Below, piece by piece: positions 17,883 to 27,500 of a DNA stretch of 64,000 nucleotides. Positions within the stretch are counted from its first letter, which is position 1, and each line of letters starts with the position of its first letter. Location of the stretch: positions 2,786,501-2,850,500 of the forward strand of contig NZ_CP088149.1 of NCBI RefSeq assembly GCF_002845275.2, written 5' to 3'. A program made the translations under genes and the position numbers. Source of the stretch: Pseudomonas sp. S06B 330 (GTDB lineage Bacteria; Pseudomonadota; Gammaproteobacteria; Pseudomonadales; Pseudomonadaceae). Under the pieces are notes generated by a model that was given only the letters and a program-made list of their open reading frames with translations, was not told the DNA's origin and searched no databases.

Positions 17883-18147
17883 ACCATTGCCCTCGTAGCC
17901 GCTGCCGTGAGGCTTCGATCGGGCGTGAAACGACCGTCATTCAGGCCCCTCTCGGTGACTGGATGACGACTGCTTTGCAGCCGATCGCAGCCTCACGGCA
18001 GCGGCTACGAGGGGTAGTCAGACAATTCACTTGCTGTAGCCGCTGCCGAGGCACGAGGCTGCGATCGACTGCTGGGCAGTCGCTTGCCAGGTTCTGCGGC
18101 CGTTTCACGCCCGATCGAAGCCTCACGGCAGCGCCGAGGGTCAGGCT
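17883..18147. repeat. Intergenic region holding two REP-like palindromes
   Basis: Two elements of the GTAGCCGCTGCCG family: about 17895-18007 and an imperfect one at 18036-18134. They fill the gap between the convergent OYE and hydrolase genes. No gene is seen. Confidence 0.8.
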
Positions 18148-18981
18148 TCAACCGTGCTGGAGAAACTCCAGGCAGCTACGGTTGAACAATTCACGGTGCT
18201 CCACCTGCACCCAGTGCCCGCAACGGTTAAGCACGATAAAGCGCGCATTGGGCGCGCCATCGATGATGCGTTGCGCGCCACTGACCGGGTTGAAGTTGTC
18301 GTTGCTGCCCCAGAAGCCGAGGATCGGGCACTGCAGCTCACCAAGGCGCGCCTCCATGTTCGGCACCTGCATGGTGCTGAACAGGTTCTTCGGCTGCGTC
18401 ACCGCCACGGCCACCCGTTCCTCCAACAGGCTCTGCGGCAAAATCGAGTCATCGAACAGCTGCAGGCGCATCATGCTGCGCATCTCTTCAAGGCCGACGG
18501 GCCCGGCATTGAACAGGTTGACCATGCGCAGGATGCCTTGCATCTGGAAGTAGGTCTCGCGCTCCTCGACGCCACCGGGCGCCAGCAAAATCAAGCGTTC
18601 CACCCGCTTCGGCAGGCGCAAGGCCAGGCCCAGGGCAATCGCGCCGCCGAGGGAGTTACCGAGCAGGGTGCAGCGGTCGATGTCCAGGGCGTCGAGCACG
18701 GCAGCGACGTTGTCGATGAAGAAATCCAGGTGGTACTGCACATCCTCGGGCTTGTCCGAGCGGCCAAAGCCGGGCAGGTCGAGGACAATGTTGCGGTAGC
18801 CGGCTTCAACGAACTGCGGGTAGTTGCCCTTGAAATTACTAAAGCCGCTGGCGCCTGGACCGCTGCCATGCAGCCAGAGCACCACCGGGCCGCTGCCTTC
18901 ATCCAGATAGTGCAGGCGCAGGCCGCCGGGGGTGGTCAGGTAGTGGCCGGTGGGTAACGGCAGGTCGGTGGCTGAGGTCAT
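18148..18981 (-). CDS. tesD: Meta-cleavage product hydrolase (HsaD/TesD, 4,9-DSHA hydrolase)
   Basis: 277 residues, alpha/beta hydrolase of the MCP family. HGSGPGASGFSNF is the oxyanion loop, GNSLGG holds the nucleophilic Ser near residue 110, GSNDNFNPV supplies the acid and CGHWVQVEH the catalytic His near the C-terminus. It hydrolyses the C-C bond of ring-A-opened 4,9-DSHA into the C6 dienoate and the HIP-type acid. Start ATG at MTSATDLP follows GGAGACTCGCC; the open frame further upstream runs across the operator region and is not used. Single-gene unit divergent from the SDR operon. Confidence 0.9.
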   Translation of the reverse strand: MTSATDLPLPTGHYLTTPGGLRLHYLDEGSGPVVLWLHGSGPGASGFSNFKGNYPQFVEAGYRNIVLDLPGFGRSDKPEDVQYHLDFFIDNVAAVLDALDIDRCTLLGNSLGGAIALGLALRLPKRVERLILLAPGGVEERETYFQMQGILRMVNLFNAGPVGLEEMRSMMRLQLFDDSILPQSLLEERVAVAVTQPKNLFSTMQVPNMEARLGELQCPILGFWGSNDNFNPVSGAQRIIDGAPNARFIVLNRCGHWVQVEHRELFNRSCLEFLQHG

Positions 18982-19101
18982 GGCGAGTCTCCAATGTCGA
19001 CGATGAGTGGGCGCGAGCAGCCAGGCCGCAGCGAGCCTGAAGGGGCAAGGTGCCGGGCCTGGTTCGCGCCCGGTGATCGTCGGTTGCCACCGGCCGTTCG
19101 G

Positions 19102-19118
19102 CATCGTCCATTCAGACC
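19102..19118 (-). promoter_or_regulatory. Putative steroid-regulon operator, site f (tesD)
   Basis: Minus-strand GGTCTGAATGGACGATG, 120 bases before the tesD start. The GGACGATG half is perfect and the AGTCC half has two changes. It is 14 bases from site g on the other strand. Confidence 0.6.
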
Positions 19119-19132
19119 ACGCCCCGGGCGCT

Positions 19133-19149
19133 AGTCCTATCGGACGATG
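19133..19149 (+). promoter_or_regulatory. Putative steroid-regulon operator, site g (SDR-SDR-SnoaL operon)
   Basis: AGTCCTATCGGACGATG, a full consensus match with the perfect dyad GTCC-N4-GGAC, 89 bases before the first SDR. CCAATCATG about 20 bases downstream could be the -10 region. Confidence 0.7.
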
Positions 19150-19238
19150 CCTGCGGGCCGCGTCCGACCCAATCATGCAGGTGACCGGCCTGCTGGGTGT
19201 TCAGCGGGCTTCTATGCACGGCACTGCGGGAGAACGCT

Positions 19239-19982
19239 ATGAAGTTGCTGAACAAAGTCGCCTTTGTCACCGGCGCGGGGCAGGGGATGGGCCAGGCCAT
19301 GGTGCGTCGTTTCGTTGCCGAAGGCGCCAAGGTGGTGGCGGTGGACCTGAACCAGGTGGCCCTGGCCGAGAGCCTGGCGGATCTGACTGATCTTGATGAC
19401 CGGGTCCTGGCGCTGGCCTGCAACGTCGCCGATGCAGCGTCGGTGGCCGATGCCATGGGCGAGGTCGAAGCGCGCTTTGGCGGCCTCGACATTGTCGTCA
19501 ATAACGCCGGTGTAGGTGCCTTCGACAGTTTCCTCGAGACCCCGGACGAGAGCTGGGCGCGGGTCATTGGGGTCAACCTCGGTGGCACCTTCTTGTGCTG
19601 CCGCGAGGGCGCCAAGCTGATGGTCAAGGGTGCACGTAAAGGGGTGATCATCAACCTCTCCAGCACCGCTGCACTGACCGGCGAAGGCCCTAGCCACTAC
19701 TGCGCGTCCAAGGCCGGGGTCATGGGCCTGACCCGTTCCATCGCCCGCGAGCTGGCAGCGAGCGGCATCCGCGTCAACAGCCTGGTGCCGGGCCCCACCA
19801 ATACACCCATGATGGCCGGAGTGGCCGAAGAGCACATGCAGGCCATGCTCAAGAACGTGCCGCTGGGCCGCTTGTGTGAAACCGACGAGATTGCCGGGGT
19901 GGCGGTGTTCCTGGCCAGCGACGATGCCAGCTTTATCACCGGCCAGAACATTGCGGTCAACGGCGGCATGGCCTTTATCTGA
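19239..19982 (+). CDS. Short-chain dehydrogenase (hydroxysteroid/hydroxyacyl type), first of a pair
   Basis: 247 residues, classical SDR: TGAGQGMGQ loop, DLNQVAL (Asp after strand 2 favours NAD), NNAGVGAF, YCASKAG catalytic motif, and PGPTNTPMM. It is followed 10 bases later by a second SDR. In Pseudomonas sp. Chol1 a pair of SDRs (SteA/SteB) epimerises the 12-hydroxyl of cholate; this pair could do that, but the assignment rests on context only. Start ATG lies after GGGAGAACGCT. Confidence 0.8.
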   Translation: MKLLNKVAFVTGAGQGMGQAMVRRFVAEGAKVVAVDLNQVALAESLADLTDLDDRVLALACNVADAASVADAMGEVEARFGGLDIVVNNAGVGAFDSFLETPDESWARVIGVNLGGTFLCCREGAKLMVKGARKGVIINLSSTAALTGEGPSHYCASKAGVMGLTRSIARELAASGIRVNSLVPGPTNTPMMAGVAEEHMQAMLKNVPLGRLCETDEIAGVAVFLASDDASFITGQNIAVNGGMAFI

Positions 19983-19992
19983 GGGGATACCG

Positions 19993-20766
19993 ATGAGCAA
20001 ACGACTCGCCAACAAGATCGCTTTCATCACTGGCGCGGGTTCTGGCATTGGCCAAGCTACCGCCTTGCGTTTTGCCGAGGAGGGCGCCACGGTGGTGCTC
20101 TGCGGGCGCCGCGAACAACCGCTGCAGGCGGTACTGGAACAGATTCAAGCCGCGGGCGGGCAGGGCGACATTGCCGTAGCCGACGTCAGTAATGAGCAGG
20201 CCTACGTCGCGGCCCTGGAGAACGCCGCCCGGCGTCACGGGCGTCTCGACATCCTGGTCAACAACGCCATGGCCTACACCTGGGGGGGCGTTGACACGCT
20301 GTCGACGGCTGACTGGCGCGCCAACTTCAGCACCACCGTCGATGGCACCTTCTTTGGCACACGCACCGCCATGCGCCTGATGAAAGACCAGGGCGGTGGT
20401 GCCATCGTCAACATCGCCTCGATCTGTGGCCTGTTCGGCACTGCCTGGATGGCCGGATATTCAGCGGCCAAGGCGGCGGTGATCAACTTCAGCCGCGCGG
20501 TGGCCAGTGAAGGTGCTGCGCACAACATTCGTTGCAACGTGGTCATCCCCGGCGTGGTCGACACCCCGGCGACCGCCGGCATGCTCAGCGACGACAAAAC
20601 CCGGCGCAACACCGAAAAGGTCATCCCTATGCAGCGGGTGGGGCTGCCGCTGGAGTTGGCCAATGCGATCCTGTTTTTGGCCAGCGACGAGGCCTCCTAC
20701 GTCACCGGCGCGAGCCTGGCGGTGGATGGCGGCCGCAGCTCGGACCTGTACACGGTGCTGGATTAA
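19993..20766 (+). CDS. Short-chain dehydrogenase, second of a pair
   Basis: 257 residues with TGAGSGIGQ, LCGRREQPL (Arg after strand 2 suggests NADP preference), NNAMAYTWGG, and YSAAKAA catalytic motif. The apparent cofactor contrast with the NAD-type SDR just upstream would suit an oxidation/reduction pair that inverts a hydroxyl group. AGGGGATACCG precedes the ATG. The stop overlaps the next start (TAATG). Confidence 0.8.
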   Translation: MSKRLANKIAFITGAGSGIGQATALRFAEEGATVVLCGRREQPLQAVLEQIQAAGGQGDIAVADVSNEQAYVAALENAARRHGRLDILVNNAMAYTWGGVDTLSTADWRANFSTTVDGTFFGTRTAMRLMKDQGGGAIVNIASICGLFGTAWMAGYSAAKAAVINFSRAVASEGAAHNIRCNVVIPGVVDTPATAGMLSDDKTRRNTEKVIPMQRVGLPLELANAILFLASDEASYVTGASLAVDGGRSSDLYTVLD

Positions 20767-21401
20767 TGACGATGGAGACGACCTCGCTGTACGCGCGCAT
20801 TGAGCGCCTGGAATCGCTGGATGCGATCCGCCAACTGGCCGGCAAATACGCCCTGGCCCTGGACATGCGCGACATGGACGCCATGGCCAACTGCTTTGTT
20901 CCAGATGTCAAAGTCGGTCGCGACAAGCAGGGGCGGGCGCATTTCAAGGCATGGCTGGATGAAACCATGCGCCGGCAGTTCCACGGCACGTCCCATCACC
21001 TGGGTCAGCACATCATCGAGTTCAGCGATGCCGACCATGCCACCGGCGTGGTCTATTCGAAGAACGAGCATGAGACCGGGGCTGAGTGGGTAATCATGCA
21101 AATGCTCTACTGGGATGACTACGAGCGGGTTGACGGGCGTTGGTGCTTTCGGCGGCGGCTGCCGTGCTACTGGTACGCCACCGACCTGAACAAGCCGCCG
21201 ATTGGCGGCCTGAAAATGCGCTGGCCGGGGCGTGAGCCTTACGCTGGCAGTTTTCATGAGTTGTTCCCGTCGTGGGACACGTTCTGGGCGCAGCGGCCGG
21301 ACAAGGACGCCTTGCCGCAGATCGCTGAGCCGGCACCGCTTGAGCAGTTTTTGCGGACGATGCGGCGAGGGGCAGGGGAGCCGAAAATTCGCGTGCGCTA
21401 G
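20766..21401 (+). CDS. SnoaL/NTF2-like protein, possible steroid dehydratase or isomerase
   Basis: 211 residues. RIERLESLDAIRQLAGKYAL, ALDMRDMDAMANCF and WVIMQMLYWDDYERVDGRW are the usual helix and strand signatures of SnoaL-like (NTF2-fold) proteins. The fold includes ketosteroid isomerase, the bile-acid 7-alpha-dehydratase BaiE and other hydroxysteroid dehydratases. Coupled translationally to two SDRs, a dehydratase acting on an oxidised bile-acid nucleus is plausible but unproven. ATG overlaps the preceding TAA. It is the last catabolic gene before the type VI island. Confidence 0.72.
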   Translation: MTMETTSLYARIERLESLDAIRQLAGKYALALDMRDMDAMANCFVPDVKVGRDKQGRAHFKAWLDETMRRQFHGTSHHLGQHIIEFSDADHATGVVYSKNEHETGAEWVIMQMLYWDDYERVDGRWCFRRRLPCYWYATDLNKPPIGGLKMRWPGREPYAGSFHELFPSWDTFWAQRPDKDALPQIAEPAPLEQFLRTMRRGAGEPKIRVR

Positions 21402-21674
21402 TGGCGTGGGGCTGTTTTACCGGACACCTCCATCCGTGATTGTCAGGCGGCCTGCCGCTCCTGTTCCGGCCCGATCAGGCGGCAGGCAACCCTGTGTTGA
21501 AATCAACGCGAGGGTGACCAGTTAACGAAAGACCAGAAAAGACAGATGCAGTTTAGGAAGCGTCTGACATCATTTTTTTGCCGAGCTTGGTAACTTTTCC
21601 GGGTGTTTACGCCAGCTCAAGCAGGATATGGCTTGGGTATCGCGTTTTTTTCTCACCCGTTTAAGGACAAACGT
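21402..21674. other. Junction between catabolic operon and type VI island
   Basis: 273 bases without a gene. GCCTGCCGC (21450-21458) and GCGGCAGGC (21479-21487) form an inverted repeat that might be a weak terminator. No operator copy is present. An AT-richer stretch from about 21500 probably includes the vgrG promoter. I see no integrase, direct repeat or tRNA marking an insertion. Confidence 0.5.
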
Positions 21675-23690
21675 ATGTTCGCGCCGGCTCATAGCGTGCA
21701 TTTCGAGTTACTGATCCCCACGGTTCGCAATGATTTCAAGGTGCTGGCGTTTGACGGTAGTGAAACCATCAGTTGCCTGTATGCGATCAAGGTTGAACTG
21801 GTCAGCGAGTACCCTGACTTCGACTTGGAAAGCTTGCTCGGCCAGCCGGCATTTCTGCGCTTTGGCTTGCAGGGTGAAGGGATTCATGGGCGAATCGAAC
21901 ATGTCTTGGCCGGTGAGCCGGGCAGGCGGCTGACCCGCTATCAGTTGACCTTGGTGCCGGCCCTGCATTACTTGCAGTTCAGTCACAATCAGCGGATTTT
22001 CCAGCAACTGACGGTGCCGCAGATCGTCACCCAGGTGCTTCAGGGCCATGGCATTCAGGCTGATGCCTTTGCGTTCCATGTCCGCACCAGCCCTGAACGC
22101 GAATACTGCACTCAATATTTTGAAAGCGACTACGAACTGATCCGGAGGCTGTGCAGTGAAGACGGGATTGCCTGGCATCACCAACACAGCCCGGATGGCC
22201 ACTTACTGGTCTTCACCGACGACCAGACGTTTTTCCCCAAGCTCGGCGCAACGCCGTATCAGCAAGGCGGTGGTCTGGTGGCCGATCACCCGGTCATCAG
22301 CCAGTTCTCCCGGCGCTTCAGCACCCGCACCAGCACGGTCACGCGCCGCGGCTATGACTTCCAGCGGCCAAGCCTGCTGCTGGAAAGCCAGTTCACCGCC
22401 GAGTTCAGCCCGCCGCTTGAGGACTACCGCTACCCGCTGTCGATGGACACCGAGAAACTCGCCAGGCAACGCGCCCGCCAAGCCCTGGAACGACACCGCA
22501 GCGACTATCAGTTGGCCGAAGGTCAAAGCGACCAACCGTTTTTGCGCAGCGGCCACTTCTTCGACCTGACCGAGCACCCGCGTAAAGACTGCAATAACTT
22601 GTGGCTCTTGCTCAGCGTCACCCATGAAGGTAAACAGCCGCAGGTGCTTGAGGAGTCAGTCGGCAGCGACGTCCAGCCTGCCGACGGATTTACCCAAGGC
22701 TATCGCAACAGCTTCAGCGCCATTCCCTGGGACGTGTTCTACCGGCCACCGCTGGTCACCCGCAACGCCGTGCTGGTCAGTCAGACCGCCCGGGTTACCG
22801 GGCCGGCCGGGGAAGAAATCTTCTGCGATGAATACGGGCGGGTCAAAGTCGAATTTCACTGGGACCGTGCCGAGCTGAGCAGTGACAAGAGCAGTTGCTG
22901 GATACGCGTGTCGTCCAGCTGGGCGGGGGCGGGCTTTGGTGCGGTGACTCTTCCGCGCGTCGGCATGGAAGTGGTGGTGACCTACCTGGAGGGTAATCCC
23001 GACCAGCCGTTGATTACCGGTTGCGTGCCCAACAAGCTCACCCCGCAGCCTTACCCGTTGCCCGCGAACAAAACCAAGACCGTGCTGCGCAGCCGTAGCT
23101 CGCCTGACAGCGGTGGCTACAACGAGCTGTCGATTGAAGACCGCAAAGGCCAGGAGTTGATCTACCTGCGTGCCCAGCGCGACCTGGAGCAAAAGATCGA
23201 ACACGACAGCCAGCTTGAGGTCGGTAACGAGCGCCGGGAAACCATCAAGGGCAACAGCATTGCAGTGCTGGAAGCTGAAGACCAGCGCACTGTTGGCGCG
23301 GACCGCAAGGTCGAACTCAAGGCTAACGACAATTTGCAGGTCGCCAGCAGCAGCCATACCCGAGTGGGGCAAACGCTGGTGGTTGAAGCGGGCCAGCAAG
23401 TGCACCTCAAGGCTGGAAGGCAAGTGATCCTCGATGCCGGGGCCAGCATCACCTTGAAAGGTGGCGGCCAACACATCGTCATCGGCCCCGGCGGCATTTT
23501 CAGCAGTAGCGAAATTCAAATCGGTGGTGCGCCCCTCGCGGGAACTGCAGCGGCGCCAGCGTTGCCTGGCCTGCTCGACGAATTATCGACACCGCCGCCG
23601 CTGGAGGCTGCGGCGCAGGCAAAGGCACTGATGCGGGCTGAGCCATGGTGTGAAATCTGTGAACAGACTGCGAAGGAAAATGCCCAGTGA
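21675..23690 (+). CDS. vgrG: Type VI secretion spike protein VgrG
   Basis: 671 residues. N-terminal gp27-like part (SVHFELLIPTVRNDFKVLAF, then FVRTSPEREYCTQYF-like region with YESDYELIRRLCSEDGI), the gp5 OB-fold near residues 370-450 (DEYGRVKVEFHWDR, CWIRVSSSWAGAGFGAVTLP, VGMEVVVTYLEGNPDQP), and a C-terminal beta-helix with repeats such as GNERRETIKGN and HLKAGRQVILDAG. The end carries Pro-rich linker and PWCEICEQ. ATG was chosen after AAGGACAAACGT; an in-frame GTG 24 codons upstream has no such site. GTGA overlap with the adaptor gene. No other type VI core genes are present, so this is an orphan vgrG cluster. Confidence 0.93.
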   Translation: MFAPAHSVHFELLIPTVRNDFKVLAFDGSETISCLYAIKVELVSEYPDFDLESLLGQPAFLRFGLQGEGIHGRIEHVLAGEPGRRLTRYQLTLVPALHYLQFSHNQRIFQQLTVPQIVTQVLQGHGIQADAFAFHVRTSPEREYCTQYFESDYELIRRLCSEDGIAWHHQHSPDGHLLVFTDDQTFFPKLGATPYQQGGGLVADHPVISQFSRRFSTRTSTVTRRGYDFQRPSLLLESQFTAEFSPPLEDYRYPLSMDTEKLARQRARQALERHRSDYQLAEGQSDQPFLRSGHFFDLTEHPRKDCNNLWLLLSVTHEGKQPQVLEESVGSDVQPADGFTQGYRNSFSAIPWDVFYRPPLVTRNAVLVSQTARVTGPAGEEIFCDEYGRVKVEFHWDRAELSSDKSSCWIRVSSSWAGAGFGAVTLPRVGMEVVVTYLEGNPDQPLITGCVPNKLTPQPYPLPANKTKTVLRSRSSPDSGGYNELSIEDRKGQELIYLRAQRDLEQKIEHDSQLEVGNERRETIKGNSIAVLEAEDQRTVGADRKVELKANDNLQVASSSHTRVGQTLVVEAGQQVHLKAGRQVILDAGASITLKGGGQHIVIGPGGIFSSSEIQIGGAPLAGTAAAPALPGLLDELSTPPPLEAAAQAKALMRAEPWCEICEQTAKENAQ

Positions 23691-24565
23691 GTAGCGTCCC
23701 CCAAGCCAATTACCTACTGATCGACGGTGTCTTGCGCGCCAATGCCTTGGCAAATCTTTACGCGCTCGCAGAGCCGGTTGAGATCGAACCGCTGTACCAG
23801 GGAACCCGCTGGAGGGAACTCAAAGACCTTGGACCTATATTAGTCGCGACTCAAGGCTCATCCGACCTGATTCAGACAACATGGCAAAGCGCTGCCCAGC
23901 AGGCTGACGCCAGCCTTTTATACAGCCCTGCGCCGATAATCGCCGTTGCCGATCATTTGCGCCGCTTCATTGCGCCCTCCGATGTACGTGGCAGCAAGGG
24001 CTTGCTGCGTTTTGCCGACCCACTGGTGGCGCGTCACTGGCTAGGCAGTTATCAAGGTGCGCACCGGGATGCGGTGCTTGGCCCGATTCAATCTTGGCAC
24101 CTGCCGCAACGTTCCCATTCCTGGGCGCTTGACCAACCCCCCGAGTGGTGCACATTCACTCGCACGGCGGCGCCCCCTCAGTGGGCGGAGGGATACGCTC
24201 AGTTGGGCGAAGCACAGATACATGCGCTTGATCAGGCCGCACGCTGGCGCTTCATGGAACGGCTGCACCATCGCGTTGAGCGCAGTCATCCTCAACACCT
24301 GGCACGCCTTGATAAGAGCCAGCTATCCCAGTGGTTTGATGACCGTCTCGATGAGGGCCAGGCCTGGGGACTTTGCAGCGAACGCAGCCTGACGATTTGG
24401 GTTGAATTCAGTCTGCGCTGGGGGGATGGATTCACCAATAACCCTGATGCGCCCTATCAGCGCTGGCTGGCGCGTACCCCCGATGCCCTCAAACTCGCAC
24501 CAGAGCTGCGTATCCAGCACATGGACAACGCTTGCCTGCACCTCGACGTGAACAAGGACGTGTGA
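23687..24565 (+). CDS. DUF4123 effector adaptor/chaperone
   Basis: 292 residues. NYLLIDGVLRANALANLYAL at the start, EPLYQGTRWRELKDLGPILV and RFADPLVARHWLGSY are the hallmark stretches of DUF4123 (Tap-1/TEC-type) proteins, which load an effector onto its VgrG. It lies between vgrG and the effector gene with overlaps on both sides (GTGA, ATGA), so the three are translated as one unit. GTG start at the overlap. Confidence 0.88.
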   Translation: MSSVPQANYLLIDGVLRANALANLYALAEPVEIEPLYQGTRWRELKDLGPILVATQGSSDLIQTTWQSAAQQADASLLYSPAPIIAVADHLRRFIAPSDVRGSKGLLRFADPLVARHWLGSYQGAHRDAVLGPIQSWHLPQRSHSWALDQPPEWCTFTRTAAPPQWAEGYAQLGEAQIHALDQAARWRFMERLHHRVERSHPQHLARLDKSQLSQWFDDRLDEGQAWGLCSERSLTIWVEFSLRWGDGFTNNPDAPYQRWLARTPDALKLAPELRIQHMDNACLHLDVNKDV

Positions 24566-27500
24566 TGAACAAGCCCGCGACAGAAGCCGAACTGAACCAG
24601 GCCCGGCGCAACCAGGAATTCACCAACGCCCCGATGGGCAGGGGCCAATGCGCCTTCAGACAGGCCGAGGTGGCGATTTTCCCGGTGCGTTATGCGCTGG
24701 ACGAATCACCGCTAAGCAAAGGCAGTAGCCAAGGACCGAATCCGCTTCCCGCCGGCTGGTCGAGCAAACAGCCCCCGCTGCAGACCCGCAGCTACACCCT
24801 GCGTCAGCTGCGTGATGGCTGGCTGTATGTGTGGAACAGCGTCGACCAGACCTTCCACGAGTACCAGGTAAACGCTGAGTACTTCACCCGCCACCGCTGG
24901 ACCGACAGCGAGTTGAATCAGGACACGCGTCACAACCCGGGCGAAAGCCAGCCGTACCTGCTCTATCCCCGCCGTAGCCAGCTGCGTATCGCATACTCGC
25001 CGGTGCAATGGACCTGGCGCATGTGCGAGCTGATGCGCAGCAGCGCCACCGAACAGCACCAATGGATGCGAGCGGTGGATCTGCCGGCGTTTTGTGCCAG
25101 CGGAACCGTCGAGCACGGTGGCTTGATTACCGAGCTGGGCAACAGCGTGGCGGATATTTTCGTCTACGGCGCCAACGCCCCGACCTTTTCCAGCACGCTG
25201 TTGCCGACAACAGCGAGTGAATCAGACCTGCCGAGCAAAGCGGCGTTCGAAGAGGCCTTGGTGCGCGGGCGGGTCCCCGAACAAGACACGGCGCTGTTCA
25301 TCGCGCTGGATGATCCGTTGGCCATGGTCGACGACTTGAACATGAACCTGACCGGTCGGCTGATGGAACTGAGTCAGTTTGAAAGCCAGCACCAACACAC
25401 AATGGAAAGCGCGCTCGCCGTCGAGCGGTTGTGTGGGTTTGATAGCGATGCATTTATCCCCGCCTCAATTGAGGACCCTATAGAGCGCCAAGCCTGCACC
25501 GACGACCTGTACACCCTGCTGAAAGCCGTGGATGAAGTCGAGCGTGGCAAGGACCTGGTCTCTACCGATTTGGAAAGCGTGGTGGAGATGGGCGCGACTT
25601 CGGCACTCACTGCCGCCAGGGCCACGTTTGAAGGCAGATGGGGGCAACTGTCCGGGCAAGGTGATTGGCAGGCCGCCCTTGAAGAATGGAAGGCCAAACG
25701 CTTGTGGCGCGAGGACGTGCGCTTTGATGAGGTGCAGCAGTACCTGAGTCAGACCACCACCCAGGCGCAACGGCTTCGAGCGCATGGCCAGCGAAGCGAA
25801 GCGGATCTGCTCACCTGGCTTGATCGCCTCAGCCCCCGCGCTGAGGCGGTTTACCACGACACCTGCAAAGCCGACCAAGCCAGCGAATTGCTGGAGACCG
25901 CACACGCGCTGTACACCGTACTGGGCAACGGGCAGAGCGGGCAAAAGTGGCTGTGCCAGCAGGCCAGGCGACCGACCAGCCTGTTCGGCCTGGCGCTGTA
26001 CAACTTCAGTCCGGACGTGGCGGCCTTGATCAAAACGGTGTCGCACAACTTCACCACCTACGGCACCCTTGACGACCAGGGCCGTGAAGGGGATGGCAGC
26101 ACCCCGGCACTGACGCCGAGCGCGGCGGGTGATGTGACGAGCATCGCCACCCGAGCCAATGAAATGAAAGCGGTCCTTGACCTGGAGTCAGTCCGCAACA
26201 GCCCGCCTTACCAAGCCATGAGCAGCGCCGCCAAGCAAGCCATGAGCACCCTGATCCAGGTCGCCAACAACCAGGCCAGGGACGCCTGGCACGGGCTCAG
26301 CGGCATGCTGCTGCCGGCCATGAAGCAAGACACCGGCTTGACCCTTGCGGCGACCCAGGTGTTGATCTCTACTGAAATATCCAGCGCCACCCAGTTGCTC
26401 ACCAACCCGACCTACTTACGTGACTACCAGGCCTGGCTGCTGCAAGTGCAAACCGTGAACAACAAAATAACCGGCGCCAAGCGCGTGTTGCTTCACCCCG
26501 CGCCGGCTCACGACCAACGCAGCGCGCGAATATCACTGCAAACCCATGAAGAACAGCTGAAACAGCTGTTCCTCAAACGGCCTAACCAGATCATCGCCAA
26601 AGCGTCTGGCAGCACACGCCTGAATGCCCCGCTGGGGCTGATTAACAGCTGGCTCGTCGACCTGGGGCAATCTGAGGTGTTGGCGCAACTGAAAGTGGCC
26701 GGTACCGAAGATTACCTGGTGCGCACCAAAGCCTGGATGGGGCAGAACCTGGGCAATGCCTTGCCAGCCTTGCTGGTTGGTTTGAACGTGTGGAACGTCT
26801 GGAGCAGCGCCAAGAAGGCGCAGAACGACGGTCATTTTTCTGCGGATGAATGGCGCACCATGGGAGCCAATGCCGCTTACGCCGCCAATGCCATCGCGGC
26901 GTTGTGGGTTGGGCCGGCTTGGAGTCGGGCGGGGGGGATGTCTGCGAAGTTGGGTGACATGACACTGAAGGTTGCTCAGGCTGGTTATTCTCAATGGCTA
27001 GGAAAAGCCAAAAGCGCTACCAGTGGTAGCGCCCAAGCTGCAGTGGCAAACGAGTTTGCCACGGTTTCGAAGGGTCTGATTTTGCGTACGGTGACATGGG
27101 CAGCGTTGGGGGCCGTTGCTGCTGGGCTTGAGGCGTGGCAGATCGCCGAAGACGCTGATGTTGCCACTAGCGAGGAAGAGAAAACGCTACTGTCATGGAA
27201 GCTTCGTATTGCGCAGGGGACGGCTTTTGCTTTCAGCGTCCAGTTAATTGGCGCAAGACTCGGCTATTGGGTTAGTTTTGCCTGGATTATGTCGACGCCA
27301 GTAACGATCACGCTAGCGCTCTTGGGTATTGCCTATCTGATGGTCTCCATGGCCGCCAACCGCTTCAAGCGTGAGGGGCTCCGTTTATGGCTGTACCGCT
27401 GCAGTTGGGGACGCGGGGCAACACCTGCATCGCAGGGCAAGGAAGGCCATCTCGAGCAAATGCAAATGCTGCTGGAGACCTTGCAGCGCCCCACAGTAAT

